Source: Orychophragmus violaceus | Taxonomy: Eukaryota > Streptophyta > Magnoliopsida > Brassicales > Brassicaceae | Length of the DNA stretch: 64,000 bases | Reading direction: 5' to 3' | Assembly: GCA_030180135.1 (NCBI GenBank) | Contig: CM058230.1 | Location: 12,153,082-12,217,081, forward strand | In this document: positions 11,881 through 22,701 of the stretch, in pieces | Layout of the letters: each line of letters starts with the position of its first letter | How positions within the stretch are numbered: the first letter of the stretch is position 1 | Position numbers and translations under genes: made by a program | The notes under the pieces: model-generated | What the model was told of the DNA's origin: nothing | The model's input: only the letters and a program-made list of their open reading frames with translations | Database searches by the model: none

Positions 11881-12617
11881 TGTTGGGATTATGTCCTGAA
11901 ATCACATTGTACGAACTCTAGAGATAGTTGTATTGTCGAGATCGGACAATTCATGTGACACTAGGTAGTCATAATGTTTTGCTAGAAACCGCTTATGACA
12001 AATGAGTTGTAACTCATTTCTGGTATCGTGTGAACCTACAGGGTCACACACCTAAGCAAGTTGGATATACTATGCATGGGATTGATCATTGGCATATGGT
12101 CTGATCGATGTGTATTAGATACACATTGAGTTGAGTTTCTAAGAGGTGCATCGATCGACACCATTGGGTGCGTCGGTCGATACAGGGCGTGTGTCGATCG
12201 ACACCACTAAGTGTGTCGGTCGACACAAGGGCGAAACCGAGACTGATGTTTCGGTTCACCGCGAGGTCAATATATAAACTCGTTTTATGTATTTCGACAG
12301 AGAGAAAGTTGCTGTGCGCCGCCCAGAGTGTTTTCTCAGAGAGAAAACACAGAAACCTAAAGAAACTAAAGTTCCCAGGGAGATCCGAGTCCCGGTGCTA
12401 GCATCCCGGCGGATTCCAGCTTGTGTGCGTGTGGACTACGATAGAGGCGCAGCATCTGAGGCGCAGTAGATCTCGTATTACCTGATCCATCTTCCGCTGC
12501 CAAACACCAGGTAATTACGAGGTGAGATCCATGATTCAATTAACTAGACCCTAGATCCTAGGCTATCGGGAACTCGCGAGAATTCTGAATCTGTAGAATT
12601 GGCTCGGATTCCCAACA
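11881..12617 (+). repeat. 3' LTR of copia element
   Basis: Same length as the 5' LTR. Differences I see are CTATGCATGG for CTCTGCATGG, GATCCGAG for GATCTGAG, GTAGATCTC for GTATATCTC and GTGAGATCC for GTGCGATCC. It contains the same four phased dyads (centres 12154.5 to 12219.5). Confidence 0.95.
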
Positions 12618-13142
12618 GTTAATACCTAGGCCAAAGTCATGGTTCTTTTTCTTATGCTTTTACTTTGCAATTGCTCCAGCTTTCTAGTTGGTCATAGTGG
12701 TGTTGTTGCCATGATATGCTCTTTTGCTTCTACTTTCGTTTCGTTGATGTTGTTACCGTTTATTTCGAACTTGTTTCTTCTCCAAGTTTTAGTTGGTTGT
12801 ATTTTCTCGCAGCTCATATTCTTCATCTCGGTTTTAGCATCTAATGGTTAGTCTTGTTTGTGTTCACCGGTTTATTTTGATCGTTAGTTTTTTTGGGTTT
12901 TCTATCGTTTGTGTTTGTCTTTTGTATTGTGTTTTTAGTTTGCTTATATTTGATAGGTAGATTTTGGCTTTCGATTTTAAGAATTTCTATTAGAATTTTA
13001 TTTGGAGAATTTTGTGAATTTGCTGGCTTTATGTAAACTTTGATTCTAATAATAATATATATCTTTATTATCTGATAACAAGTCCGTCCTACTATACGGA
13101 GACGCTTTATACAATATGAATAACGCATGTTTTCTTGGGCCA
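12618..13142. other. DNA between copia and Athila insertions
   Basis: Starts with the second GTTAA target duplication. T-rich DNA with no protein I can name; a 70-codon frame at 12639-12851 is hydrophobic but looks like chance. It was presumably contiguous with the sequence at 26918 before the Athila insertion. Confidence 0.5.
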
Positions 13143-14335
13143 TGATATATCATGGTTTTTACCCATTTTATACCATGATATAGATGTGTTTTTAGTGTCT
13201 TTTGTGTTCGTTTAGAGTCTTTTACATCTTTAATCAGGTTTGGAGCTAATTGGAAATATTTGGAGCATTTTGGGACTTTTGGGACGTTTTGGCCGAGCGC
13301 TTAACTCACTGTCCGATTTATTGATCAAGCATCGACCGACACACCTTGTGCATCGGTCGACACACTAGCGAGATGGGCCGTACGCGTCGGTTTAACAAGT
13401 TATGAAGATTTGCAAAAAGGCCCAGAATAGTTCCAGTATTTACACAGAAGCCCCAGCCGAGATTAGGCCTATATATAGAGGATTTTGGTGTTTAATTTAC
13501 TTACGCTTTCATACTTAGAGCTAAGAGATTTTTAGAGCTTTTGGGGCTGATCTATTTCCTGTATTCACTTATTTTGGAGAAGATTTCGAACCCCTTTGAT
13601 ATTTTATTCTCTTATATGCAATCTATTATTTCTATGATTATGTTTTCATCAATCATGTCTGAGTAGATCCATAGTTAAGTTTAGGGTTTCTCATTAGGGT
13701 TTGATGACTTGCTAGACTTGTTTAATTCAGTTAAGGATTCATATGATTAGAATGTTCTTCAAACTAAATTGTGCTTAATGCTAGTTCTAACCTGATCAAT
13801 TAGAATCTAGATCTTAGGTTGCTAAATTCGACACGAGAGTGTGTTTTAGAATCTGAACTATTTAGGTTGAGCAATTAAATTATTCGCAAAGAGATTTGGT
13901 TTAGTTTAATTGTGAACATATCGAACTTGAACTTAATGCTAGTTTAATCTGTTAGTAATTGCAAAGAGATTTGGGTTACTGCACTTAGACTTAGAGAGTT
14001 TTCGCAAAGAGATTTGGTTAATTCTATTTCCGTGATTTGAGTTCTAGAACTGAGTTTAATTTGATCCTGACTGATTAACTTGTCTGCTTGTCTGATTTCC
14101 TGAGAATACCCTTGGCTTGACGCTTTTAGTTTATTGCTTTCACAACCAACTTGCTACTGTTTACTTTCTTGCTTCGCAATTTATTTACTTCACCATCTGC
14201 TTATTTCTAGTATTAATCTCTACGTTTCTGATTCTATTGAGACCAAGTGTCCCTGTGGATTCGATAACCCTATATACTACTTTGACGATACTGTGCACTT
14301 GCAGTTTAGAATAGGGTAAAACTTAGAACCTATCA
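13143..14335 (+). repeat. 5' LTR of Athila-like element
   Basis: 1193 bp, TG...CA ends, identical layout to 20133-20924 plus 26531-26917. It contains one dyad pair (CGACCG centre 13335.5, CGGTCG centre 13356.5) and a promoter-like TATATATAG at 13471-13479. The end carries the Athila-typical CTGTGGATTCGATAACCC. Confidence 0.95.
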
Positions 14336-14341
14336 AGTTTT

Positions 14342-14359
14342 TGGCGCCGTTGCCGGGGA
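14342..14359 (+). other. Athila primer-binding site
   Basis: TGGCGCCGTTGCCGGGGA, six bases after the LTR end; characteristic of Athila and related gypsy elements. Confidence 0.9.
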
Positions 14360-14499
14360 CTCTTAGAGTCTTCGATAGGACCGAACTTTGGGTTTTTACT
14401 AGAAATTTTTCTTTTTCTTTTTGCTTTTTTTCGTTTTATTTTCATAATTTGCTAACTTTTTCTCTGTTTCTTTCTGTCGCAGGTACGACTTTCGCCTTG

Positions 14500-14582
14500 C
14501 GTCGATCGTTGCATCCCTTGCGTCGATCGTCACTAGGCGATTTGAGATTGAATCGATCGTTGCACTGACAGCATCGATCGTT
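14500..14582. promoter_or_regulatory. Two CGATCG pairs in Athila leader
   Basis: CGATCG cores centred at 14505.5, 14526.5, 14556.5 and 14577.5: spacing 21, 30 and 21 bp, directly before the gag start. Flanks differ from the copia version (GTTGCA instead of ACACA), so the conserved part is the six-base core plus the phasing. Confidence 0.6.
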
Positions 14583-14604
14583 GCTGGACGATTACAGACA
14601 GTTT

Positions 14605-17325
14605 ATGCCAACGCAGAAAACTCGAAGTAATCCGAACTCGAGCTTAGTTAATCTCGGACTAGAGGAACTTGGACGTCTAGAAAGAACTATCAGAAGAGAA
14701 AAGAGAGAGAGAATGGTACGAGAACGTCTGATCTTGATACCAGATGCTGAAGGTACCCTGAGGGACCAAGATAACAACCCGTACAATGCTGCTGGGCATC
14801 GGGTTGATGCTGAAGGGAACGTAATCCCTGACCCACCTGAGCCACAACCGCAAGCGCAAGGTCAAGCTCAAGGTAGACAGATGGTTGTCCATGAAAGGAC
14901 TTTGGCTGATTACAACAAACCAGATGAGTTTCACAGAAACCGAACAGCCTTAGTACTTCCTGGTTTCGAGAGGGAGGATTTTGAGATCAAGACCATCTAC
15001 TACTCGCTGATGAGACAGAATGCTTTCCATGGACATCCAACAGAGCAGCCTATGGACCACATTGATTCGTTTGAGGACATAATCAATGGCATGAAGTATG
15101 ATGGAGTTTGCCAGGATTATATGTTCCTTAAGCTCTTTCCTTACAGTCTCGCTGGAGACGCTAGTGCATGGCTGAAGCAACTGGAACCTGGTCAGTTTAC
15201 CACTTGGGCAGCACTGAAAAGTGAGTTCCTGAGACATTTCTACGATGATGCGCGTTCAGACCAGTCCAGACAGGACATTCTCACATTTTCCCAAGGAGCT
15301 GTGGAGCCTTTAAAAGCTGCTTGGATGAGATTTAGGAAGTATCAGCGTGACTGCCCACACCATGGATTCAGTGAAGTCACATTGCTAGGTATTTTCTTCA
15401 GAGGCATAGATCTGCCATATCAGTCTGCGCTAGATAACTCCAGTAATGCAAACTTCAACACCAGGACTCCTGCACAAGCTAAGCAGTTGATTGAGAACTT
15501 AGTAAGCAGCAACAGTTGCAAGACTATGGATGAGAGGAGGAAGAAATCTGGTGGAAGTGTTGATAACTCAGAGATGGCTGAATTGAGATCAAGGATGGAC
15601 AAAATCTGCAATCTTCTAGGTGAGAAGAAAGCTGTCCACTTTGCTCAAGAAGTAGAAGTAATTCAGACTGAGGAGGACACTCAGGAAGAAGATGTGAATT
15701 ACATCGGAGGATATAGTTTCCAAGGAACTAGATTTGGATATCAATCTGGGAACAGATTTTCCGGTGGAGGACAGAAGGGTGCCTTCACAGGCAATCAAAA
15801 CTCTTCAAGCTTTGGACAGACTAGTAACTTTCAGAAACCTTATGGACAAGGAAATCAGAGAACATACGGATCTTCATCTTATCAGTCACCTCCTGCAGCC
15901 ACTGCTTTTGAGACTAGGATGGAAACAATGTTGGAACAGGTACTGGAGAGCCAGAACAAGATTTCTGTGGACAGTAACAAGAAGCTGGATGCAGTTTATG
16001 AGAATCTCAATGGGAAGTTTGAGACTCTAAGCACTCATGTGAAGCAGCTGGACACTCAGGTGAATCATATTTCCAGCTCTATGAAGGGAAAAGGAGTTGC
16101 AGACACTCACATTAAGGCCTGGTCTGTGTACATTAATGATGGGTCTCACCAAGGTGAAAGATTCGAGCTAAGTACAGCTGAATTGGTAGAGGAGGAAGAA
16201 TTTTCGGATTTTGGAGAAAAACTCTCGGGTGAAAGTTGTGAACACAGTGTTGCAACGATCGACACACCCTTAGTGTCGGTCGTTGCAGGGCGTGAACAGA
16301 CAGAACTGTCGGCTGATAATGGCATAGATGCTGACTTGGAGCTTGATCGCCTATTCCCTGGAGTTTCTGAGATCTCTCAACAAGAGATTTATGCGCAGAT
16401 TGTTAGACAACACACCTCAGTGTCTGAAGTGATTAAACAAGAAATTGAAGAGCTTAAGAAGCTAGAGGAGATTGGTGAAGAATTGGAAGAAATTCCAATT
16501 TCTGATGATCCACCTTATCATCCCTGTGTGCAGAGGTACTTAAACAGGATGCTGCCTTTAGATGAAGAGCTGAGAGACTGGGTGATTATAGTTCCCCAAC
16601 ACATTAGTGAGGTGCTACTGAACAAGATCCCGAAGAAGCTGCATGACCCTGGAGTCTTTGTGCTTGATTGCTCTATCTTCGAGGACAGTTTCAGACGCTC
16701 TCTTTGTGATTTAGGAGCTGCTGGAAGTATGATGCCTTATTCTGTGGCAGAGAAGCTGGGGATGCTGGATTTTTCTCCTACTAGGACCTCTCTTGTCCTA
16801 GCTGATCAGTCTATACGAGTTCCGGAAGAACTCTTAAAGGACATTCCAGTGAGAGTTGGAAACTACTTAGTTCCGACAGACTTCCTTGTGCTAAAGTATG
16901 ACTGCGATCCTGATGAAGCATTGCTGCTTGGAAGACCATTCTTGGCTACAGCAGGAGCTGTGATTGATGTTAGACAGAGTCTAATAGACCTCCACCTGGG
17001 AGACGAGCCGCTGCGATATGAGATGGAGAAGCTGCGAAAGCCACTGATAGATGGGCAGACATTCACAATCATGGATGCAGATGATGAGCAGCCGAACGAC
17101 ACTGTGATTCTAGATCCTGGAGCACATTTTACTCCATCTTTTCTTGGACATGAGCATTCTGCAACAGCCTATTCTCCACCTTGGATGAGGAGACTTGAAC
17201 AGAGACAGAAAAATCTCTGTCAGGTTCTCTTGGTGCCTGAAAGATCTTGTGCGTCCGGTCAAGCTAATGACCTTAAACAAGCGCTGAGTGGGAGGCAACC
17301 CACTGTTTTCGTTTTTGCATTTTGA
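14605..17325 (+). CDS. Athila Gag-protease polyprotein, open
   Basis: A 906-residue uninterrupted frame. The N-terminus is charged. TLADYNKPDEFHRNRTALVL (about residue 99) leads into the gypsy capsid domain (WLKQLEPGQFTTWAALKSEF, HHGFSEVTLLGIFFRG, about residues 170-275). A Gly/Ser/Gln-rich linker and a predicted coiled segment follow (about 430-500). Near residue 550 a dyad pair is translated as ATIDTPLVSVVAG. The retropepsin-like domain begins about residue 700 with DLGAAGSMMPYSVAEKLG, where DLG replaces the usual DTG, a known feature of Athila proteases, and ends with LLLGRPFLATAGAVIDV. After residue 840 the frame passes into the DNA that normally follows pol (ANDLKQALSGRQPT), so the whole RT-RNase H-integrase segment is deleted. 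First ATG chosen; an in-frame extension of eight codons upstream lacks ATG. Confidence 0.9.
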   Translation: MPTQKTRSNPNSSLVNLGLEELGRLERTIRREKRERMVRERLILIPDAEGTLRDQDNNPYNAAGHRVDAEGNVIPDPPEPQPQAQGQAQGRQMVVHERTLADYNKPDEFHRNRTALVLPGFEREDFEIKTIYYSLMRQNAFHGHPTEQPMDHIDSFEDIINGMKYDGVCQDYMFLKLFPYSLAGDASAWLKQLEPGQFTTWAALKSEFLRHFYDDARSDQSRQDILTFSQGAVEPLKAAWMRFRKYQRDCPHHGFSEVTLLGIFFRGIDLPYQSALDNSSNANFNTRTPAQAKQLIENLVSSNSCKTMDERRKKSGGSVDNSEMAELRSRMDKICNLLGEKKAVHFAQEVEVIQTEEDTQEEDVNYIGGYSFQGTRFGYQSGNRFSGGGQKGAFTGNQNSSSFGQTSNFQKPYGQGNQRTYGSSSYQSPPAATAFETRMETMLEQVLESQNKISVDSNKKLDAVYENLNGKFETLSTHVKQLDTQVNHISSSMKGKGVADTHIKAWSVYINDGSHQGERFELSTAELVEEEEFSDFGEKLSGESCEHSVATIDTPLVSVVAGREQTELSADNGIDADLELDRLFPGVSEISQQEIYAQIVRQHTSVSEVIKQEIEELKKLEEIGEELEEIPISDDPPYHPCVQRYLNRMLPLDEELRDWVIIVPQHISEVLLNKIPKKLHDPGVFVLDCSIFEDSFRRSLCDLGAAGSMMPYSVAEKLGMLDFSPTRTSLVLADQSIRVPEELLKDIPVRVGNYLVPTDFLVLKYDCDPDEALLLGRPFLATAGAVIDVRQSLIDLHLGDEPLRYEMEKLRKPLIDGQTFTIMDADDEQPNDTVILDPGAHFTPSFLGHEHSATAYSPPWMRRLEQRQKNLCQVLLVPERSCASGQANDLKQALSGRQPTVFVFAF

Positions 17326-18132
17326 TTTTAGTATTTTCATAGGATTTTACGCTTGTTTCTGGTTTTGGTGAGATTTGTTTGCAGGTCTCGGATTAAAACG
17401 CAGTGCGTCGATCGACACACCATTGTGTCGATCGTCACAGTACGAAAGATTCGCTTTGCAGCGATCGTTGGGGTCCTGAGCAACGATCGATCCCCATCGG
17501 AAATCGCACAGCAACGGTCGGTGCACCTAGTGCAACGATCGATGCCTGACTGCGACAGAGGTAAAAACCCGAGAGAACTAACCATTCCATTAACAAATTT
17601 TTATTTTCTTTCTTTTAACCAATCCCTTGCTTGACACTACTGGGGACAGTGTGTCTTAAGTGTGGGGGAGGTTCTACTAATTACTTTCTTTTGTTTTCTT
17701 AGAGTCAGTTAAATTTTTTTAAAAAAAATTTTGAGTCAAAATTTGTTTAAGTAGGAAACAATGATTTTTTTAGAAGATTAGCAGCATTTGCAGGAACTTA
17801 AGTAACCATTGGGATGAAGCTGCAGATTATCTATGACTATTAGAAAACCCCATCACAGATCAACCTACTGAGAACACCCACATCGCTTCAGGTATCAGAG
17901 GATCTTTTACTGACTTCAATTTAATCCTGACTTTAGATTTCTCACCTAAGGGCTTGGTATACTTTATGTCGAACTCCCTTGTTGGTTCTGACACAGCCTG
18001 TAAACCTGTCCTATTTGGTTCCCTTCTCCCCTTCCATAAAGTAAAAAAAAAAAAAGATAATAAACTGCAGATGAGTTAGTAGCTCCGAAGTGGTCATGGG
18101 AATGGTAGCAAACACTATTTTCTCTCATGTGA
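17326..18132. other. Athila 3' untranslated interior, part 1
   Basis: No env-like frame. It contains six more CGATCG/CGGTCG sites in three pairs (centres 17411.5/17431.5, 17464.5/17486.5, 17517.5/17538.5) and TAAGTGTGGGGGAG at 17658, a typical Athila purine-rich stretch that recurs before the 3' LTR. Confidence 0.7.
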
Positions 18133-19665
18133 TAACAAGATTTTAGCCAATCTTTATGGGTATCAATTCCCCATGCTTATCGTGTAGCAATGAGGGATCA
18201 ATCCATTTTTAGGACCGGACTAGACCAAAGTGAATACACCTATCCCTTAAAGCCAAGCAAATCCAAATTCGAGATGAGAATCTAATAATTCTAAGTTCAA
18301 TTAGCAATAACTAAGCAATCAACTTGAAATGAAAGAGAACTAAACAAGCAAACACTAAGACAATCAAATACTAAGAATAAGGCTCATGAGTATAGGTCAA
18401 TGGACTAGGAGACTCGGGATGATCTCGGGATGCTAATCAAGCCTCAAGCAAGCTAACCTCTTAGCAAGAACACAATAAGTCAATTAGCCTAATCTCTTAG
18501 AGCTAATCTCTTCACTTAATCCTAACCCAAGAACAAACTCTCATTTGTGAATTGGGATCAAGCAAGCATTCAATCAAGTTCTTAATTGCCAATAATCACT
18601 CTAGACATTCATTCCCATGAGCTAGAATGTGAAAATCCTATCAAAGCTAAAACTGGAATTTCATCGAACACATGGTGGGCAAGAAATTCCTAAACATCCT
18701 AATCAACTTGATCAAGGTTAAATAGGCATTAAGATCACTAAGATAGAAGAGATTTAAGAAAGATTAACATTAGACATCCCTTAATCATCCCTAATCACAC
18801 TAATCCTACCTAACCCATAAACCCTATGGAAAACTACTCACTAATCATCATTTGATCAACAAAATCTATAGAGATAGTGTAAATCATTGAGGATTAGAGA
18901 AAGAAGAAAGATTGAAACTAGAAATCTCAAAAGAAGTACTTAGATTAGCAAAAGATTAAACTTGTTCTTATAAAAGGTTTAGAAACCAAAAACAAGCTTA
19001 AGAGACGACAAAAATCAGTTTTTTTTGCTTAAATAGTAAAGGGGGTCGAACCGGGTCAACCCGGAACAAACCGGGTATTGACCCGGATCCAAGAGAAAAA
19101 CTGGGAACCGTACCGGCTTGGACCCCGATACGCAAGCCGGTACAAGTCCCTGCCTGATTTTGCTTCTTTCACGCCGAGGGGGTGTATCGGGTTGGAGCCC
19201 GGTACACAAGCCGGTACAGGTTCTTCAAATGTCTTCGTCACGTTGTGTATCGGGTTGGGCAGCCGATACACAACCCGGTACAAGTCCCTGCCCATTTTGT
19301 TCTCCTTTGGCTGAAGGTCGTACCGGCTTGTTGCCCGATATGCAAGCCGGTACAGTTCTTCGACTTCTTCAGGGGAAGATGTACCGGCCTCCTGCCCGAT
19401 ATGCAAGCCGGTACGAACTTCCTATACTTCTCCTCTTCATCCTTTTAAGCTCCCATCTCGCACCTGAGCCAACCTAAACTCCATAGCACCTGAAAGAGCA
19501 CCAAAAACACTCCAAATGCAAGCCTAGATGCATGATCCTATGACTAGATGCAACTATACTCTAAGCTAAACAAAAGACAACAAAAGAATGATGAATGAAA
19601 GGAAAAGAAATCAAAATAAGCACAAATCACTATCCTAGATGAATCAAAACACATGAATATCATCA
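18133..19665 (-). mobile_element. Solo LTR of a gypsy element inside Athila
   Basis: A 1533-bp block flanked by TGTGA on both sides (18128-18132 and 19666-19670). Read on the minus strand it begins TGATGATATTC and ends CTTGTTA, one transition away from the expected CA end. Athila sequence resumes after it. The internal organisation resembles the solo LTR at 60312-61857. It contains no reading frame and carries five hairpin-like GTACCGG repeats (19109-19415). The target duplication supports an insertion followed by LTR-LTR recombination. Confidence 0.75.
19109..19415. repeat. Five GTACCGG inverted-repeat units
   Basis: Units start near 19109, 19182, 19245, 19319 and 19380 (spacing 61-74 bp). 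Each is about 37 bp. The clearest (19319-19355) is GTACCGGCTTG, twelve bases, then CAAGCCGGTAC, with an extra CCCGATA half-site in the loop. The others vary by compensating or single changes (ATCGGG, CCCGGT). They could form hairpins in RNA or act as dyad binding sites in DNA. Confidence 0.85.
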
Positions 19666-20132
19666 TGTGATCCATGGAATGTGTCCAAAGTACACCCCAA
19701 AACGGGAAGAACACTGATAAAAAAAATAAAATGCTACCCAGTGGGGAAAATCAGTTGTTAAGGAAGGGAAAGAGAAGAAAGGGACTAAAAAAGACAGTTT
19801 GGTGGTCTAGAGCTGGCAAGGTAAGAATTCATGTGCCTTTAGATCGATACCCCTTAGGTGAGACCGCACTTAAATATATGCAGAAGTCAGTAGGGAGAAT
19901 TTGAATGCGTGAATGTGATTGTGGCGTTTACTTAGGACAGTTGCTAAGTGTGGGGGAAGTATATGTTGGTCTTGATGTCTGTGGATTGATTCTTTTATGT
20001 GGATTACTAAGGGGAATCTGAATGCTGCTGCTTCTACGACAAAATGAGTTTCTGAAGAGTTTTCAAACCTCTTCACTACATTTTAGTTCTCTGTTTTGCT
20101 TGAGGGCAAGCAAAGGCTAAGTGTGGGGGAGT
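19666..20132. other. Athila 3' interior, part 2, with polypurine tract
   Basis: Continuation of the Athila interior after the solo LTR. No convincing gene. GTGTGGGGGAGT at 20121-20132 abuts the 3' LTR and is the polypurine tract. A similar AAGTGTGGGGGAAG occurs at about 19945. Confidence 0.7.
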
Positions 20133-20924
20133 TGATATATCATGGTTTTTACCCATTTTATACCATGATATAGATGTGTTTTTAGTGTCTTTTGTGTTCG
20201 TTTAGAGTCTTTTACAGCTTTAATCAGGTTTGGAGCTAATTGGAAATATTTGGAGCATTTTGGAACTTTTGGGATGTTTTGGCCGAGAGCTTAACTCACT
20301 GTCCGATTTATTGATCAAGCATCGACCGACACACCTTGTGCATCGGTCGACACACTAGCGAGATGGGCCGTACGCGTCGGTTTAACAAGTTATGAAGATT
20401 TGCAAAGAGGCCCAGAATAGTTCCAGTATTTACACTGAAGCCCCAGCCGAGATTAGGCCTATATATAGAGGATTTTGGTGTTTAATTTACTTACGCTTTC
20501 ATACTTAGAGCTAAGAGATTTTTAGAGCTTTTGGGGCTGATCTATTTCCTGTATTCACTTATTTTGGAGAAGATTTCGAACCCCTTTGATATTTTATTCT
20601 CTTATATGCAATCTATTATTTCTATGATTATGTTTTCATCAATCATGTCTGAGTAGATCCATAGTTAAGTTTAGGGTTTCTCATTAGGGTTTGATGACTT
20701 GCTAGACTTGTTTAATTCAGTTAAGGATTCATATGATTAGAATGTTCTTCAAACTAAATTGTGCTTAATGCTAGTTCTAACCTGATCAATTAGAATCTAG
20801 ATCTTAGGTTGCTAAATTCGACACGAGAGTGTGTTTTAGAATCTGAACTATTTAGGTTGAGCAATTAAATTATTCGCAAAGAGATTTGGTTTAGTTTAAT
20901 TGTGAACATATCGAACTTGAACTT
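20133..20924 (+). repeat. 3' LTR of Athila, first part
   Basis: Matches 13143-13934 at constant offset 6990. The match breaks after GAACTTGAACTT. It includes the dyad pair (centres 20325.5 and 20346.5). Confidence 0.95.
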
Positions 20925-20939
20925 GAACTTGAACTTGAA

Positions 20940-22176
20940 AACATCATTGGCCGACATGCTGAGAGGCAATCAGAGATTTGACTAGCATGTCGTCGATGTA
21001 AACCTCCATTGTCGCGCCGAGTTGTCCTGCAAACATCCGGTTTACCAGCCGCTGGTAGGTGGCGCCGGCGTTTTTGAGACCGAAAGGCATGACTTTATAG
21101 CAATATGTGCCGCGTTATGTGATGAAGGCCGTCTTTTCTCTGTCGTCTGGGTTCAGGAGGATTTGATTATACCCTGAGAACGCATCCATGAACGATAGCA
21201 ATTCGTTCCCGGCCGTTGCCTCAACAAGTTGGTCGATAAGCGGCAGCGGGAAACTATCCTTGGGGCAAGCTTTGTTGAGATCCGTGAAATCGACACATAC
21301 TCCCCACTTCCCGTTTTTCTTCTTCACGACCACTGGATTAGCCAACCAATCGGGGTATTTGACTTCTTGGATTGAACCGGCTTCAAGTAACTTCTCTACT
21401 TCATCGGTGACTGCTTTAGCTCTTTCAGGGCCGAGTTTTCGCCTCTTTTGCTTGACTGGCTTGTAAGTCGGATCGACATTCAGCTCGTGAGTTGTAATGG
21501 TTGGATTGATACCCTTCATGTCTTTCATTGTCCACGCAAATGTTGTAACGTTTTGCTGTAGGAAGGCAATCAGTTCCCTTTTGATGTCGTCTGGCAATTC
21601 TGCGCCAATGCCTACACACTTGCTTGCATCTGATTCGTCGATGATGACTTGCTGGATCAGTTCTTTCTCCGGTCCTTTTCTTCCGTGTTCCGTGTTGATC
21701 ATGCACGAAGGCACTCTGATCTTATGTTCTCTCGCGAAACACGACCGGCTTGCGCTCTGGCATCCTTTGACTGTCTGGATTCCTTTAGGTGTCGGGAATT
21801 TCAGACATTGATGGTATGTCGAGGATACCGCCTTTATACTATACAGCCATGGAGTTCCTAGGATTACGTTATAGATGGTTGGCTTGTCAATGACATGAAA
21901 CCTCACCAATCTGTTAACTCCTCCTGCGAAAACAGGCAACTTGATCGTTCCAATTGTGTATGTTGTCTCACTTGTGAACCCGGTGAGCGGCTTGGCCTTC
22001 TGCTTGATATCCTCCTCCTTAGTATCCATCTTTTTGAGTGTATCTAGGAAAATTAAATCTATCAAGCTCCCGGTATCCACCAGTATTCGAGATACTTGGC
22101 AACTTCCGATCAGAAGCTCAACCACTAGCGGATCGTTATGAGGGTAGTGAGTTCCATAGAGATTGTGAGATCTCAA
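20940..22176 (-). pseudogene. Gypsy protease-RT fragment, minus strand
   Basis: The 353-codon frame 22176-21115 has a retropepsin segment (VSRILVDTGSLIDLIF; active DTG present, PTIYNVILGTPWLY flap region). The start of Ty3/gypsy RT follows (KYPDWLANPVVVKKKNGKW, CVDFTDLNKACPKDSFPLP, MDAFSGYNQI). A stop at 21115-21117 interrupts it. The same frame then continues with GTYCYKVMPFGLKNAGATYQ and the catalytic YIDDM, to about 20940. Gag upstream and RNase H/integrase downstream are missing. The lineage looks like the Tat/Atlantys group. Confidence 0.9.
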
Positions 22177-22179
22177 CTC

Positions 22180-22701
22180 GGTCTATCTAAAGATAGAAAG
22201 AGTTTTAGGGTTTGAAATTAGGGATTCTAAAAGAAGAATTTAGGAACACGGTGAGATTTGGGAAATTAGGGTTTAAATGCCGGTTTTTCCGAGATGGAAG
22301 TCGGCTGAGAGAAGTTGAAAGTCGCCGGAGAGATTTAGGTCAAAATCGAATTGCTAAAGTCTCTCAGGCTCAAAATATTAAGAAAAGCGTATTCCTATTG
22401 AATGATATGATGTTCCCTTATATAGGGTTACAAGTCGGTCTAAATATACAAAGGAAATAAGAGATAATTACAAATATTCCTAAATAAATCGACTTTATAT
22501 TTATGGAATATTCCCTCTTTTCCGTTTCGCTCGCGCGGCGCCTTGCATCCGACACCTTCCAAACCCTAACATAAGTCGGTTATCCCGAGTTCGGTTTAAC
22601 CTAAGTTTTACCGCCTTGGGCTTTATTGCCGACTTTCCATTCTGGGCCGACATAAACTCATGAATAGGCCTTCTTAGGAAAGTGTTAATCTTGACTCTAA
22701 C
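22180..22701 (-). repeat. Gypsy LTR-like segment, minus strand
   Basis: On the minus strand a purine tract (GGGGGGCTTAA) is followed by TGTTAGAGTC at 22701, a typical LTR start. Within it lie a promoter-like CCCTATATAAGGGAA (about 22417-22431) and an AT-rich end. It passes almost directly into protease coding sequence at 22176, without a primer site or gag that I can see. The exact lower end is uncertain. Confidence 0.6.

Larger units (their letters stand above)
5580..12617 (+). mobile_element. Copia LTR retrotransposon, complete structure
   Basis: A 7038-bp Ty1/copia element. LTRs at 5580-6316 and 11881-12617 are both 737 bp, start TGTTGGGATT and end TTCCCAACA. The flanking 5-bp target duplication is GTTAA (5575-5579 and 12618-12622). 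A tRNA-Met type primer site directly follows the 5' LTR, and a purine tract precedes the 3' LTR. Gag is open (7877-8851) but protease, integrase, RT and RNase H are riddled with stops and frameshifts. By eye I count about 4 differences between the LTRs, so the insertion is recent although the coding region is old and broken. It must have been moved by proteins supplied in trans. Confidence 0.95.

Noticed and set aside
12168..12469. Frames inside the copia LTRs (also at 5867-6100)
   Set aside because: LTR promoter/leader sequence; the frames merely translate the dyads and leader.
19056..19477. Overlapping frames on both strands around the GTACCGG repeats
   Set aside because: Repeat-driven open frames in all phases of a solo LTR; no protein family.
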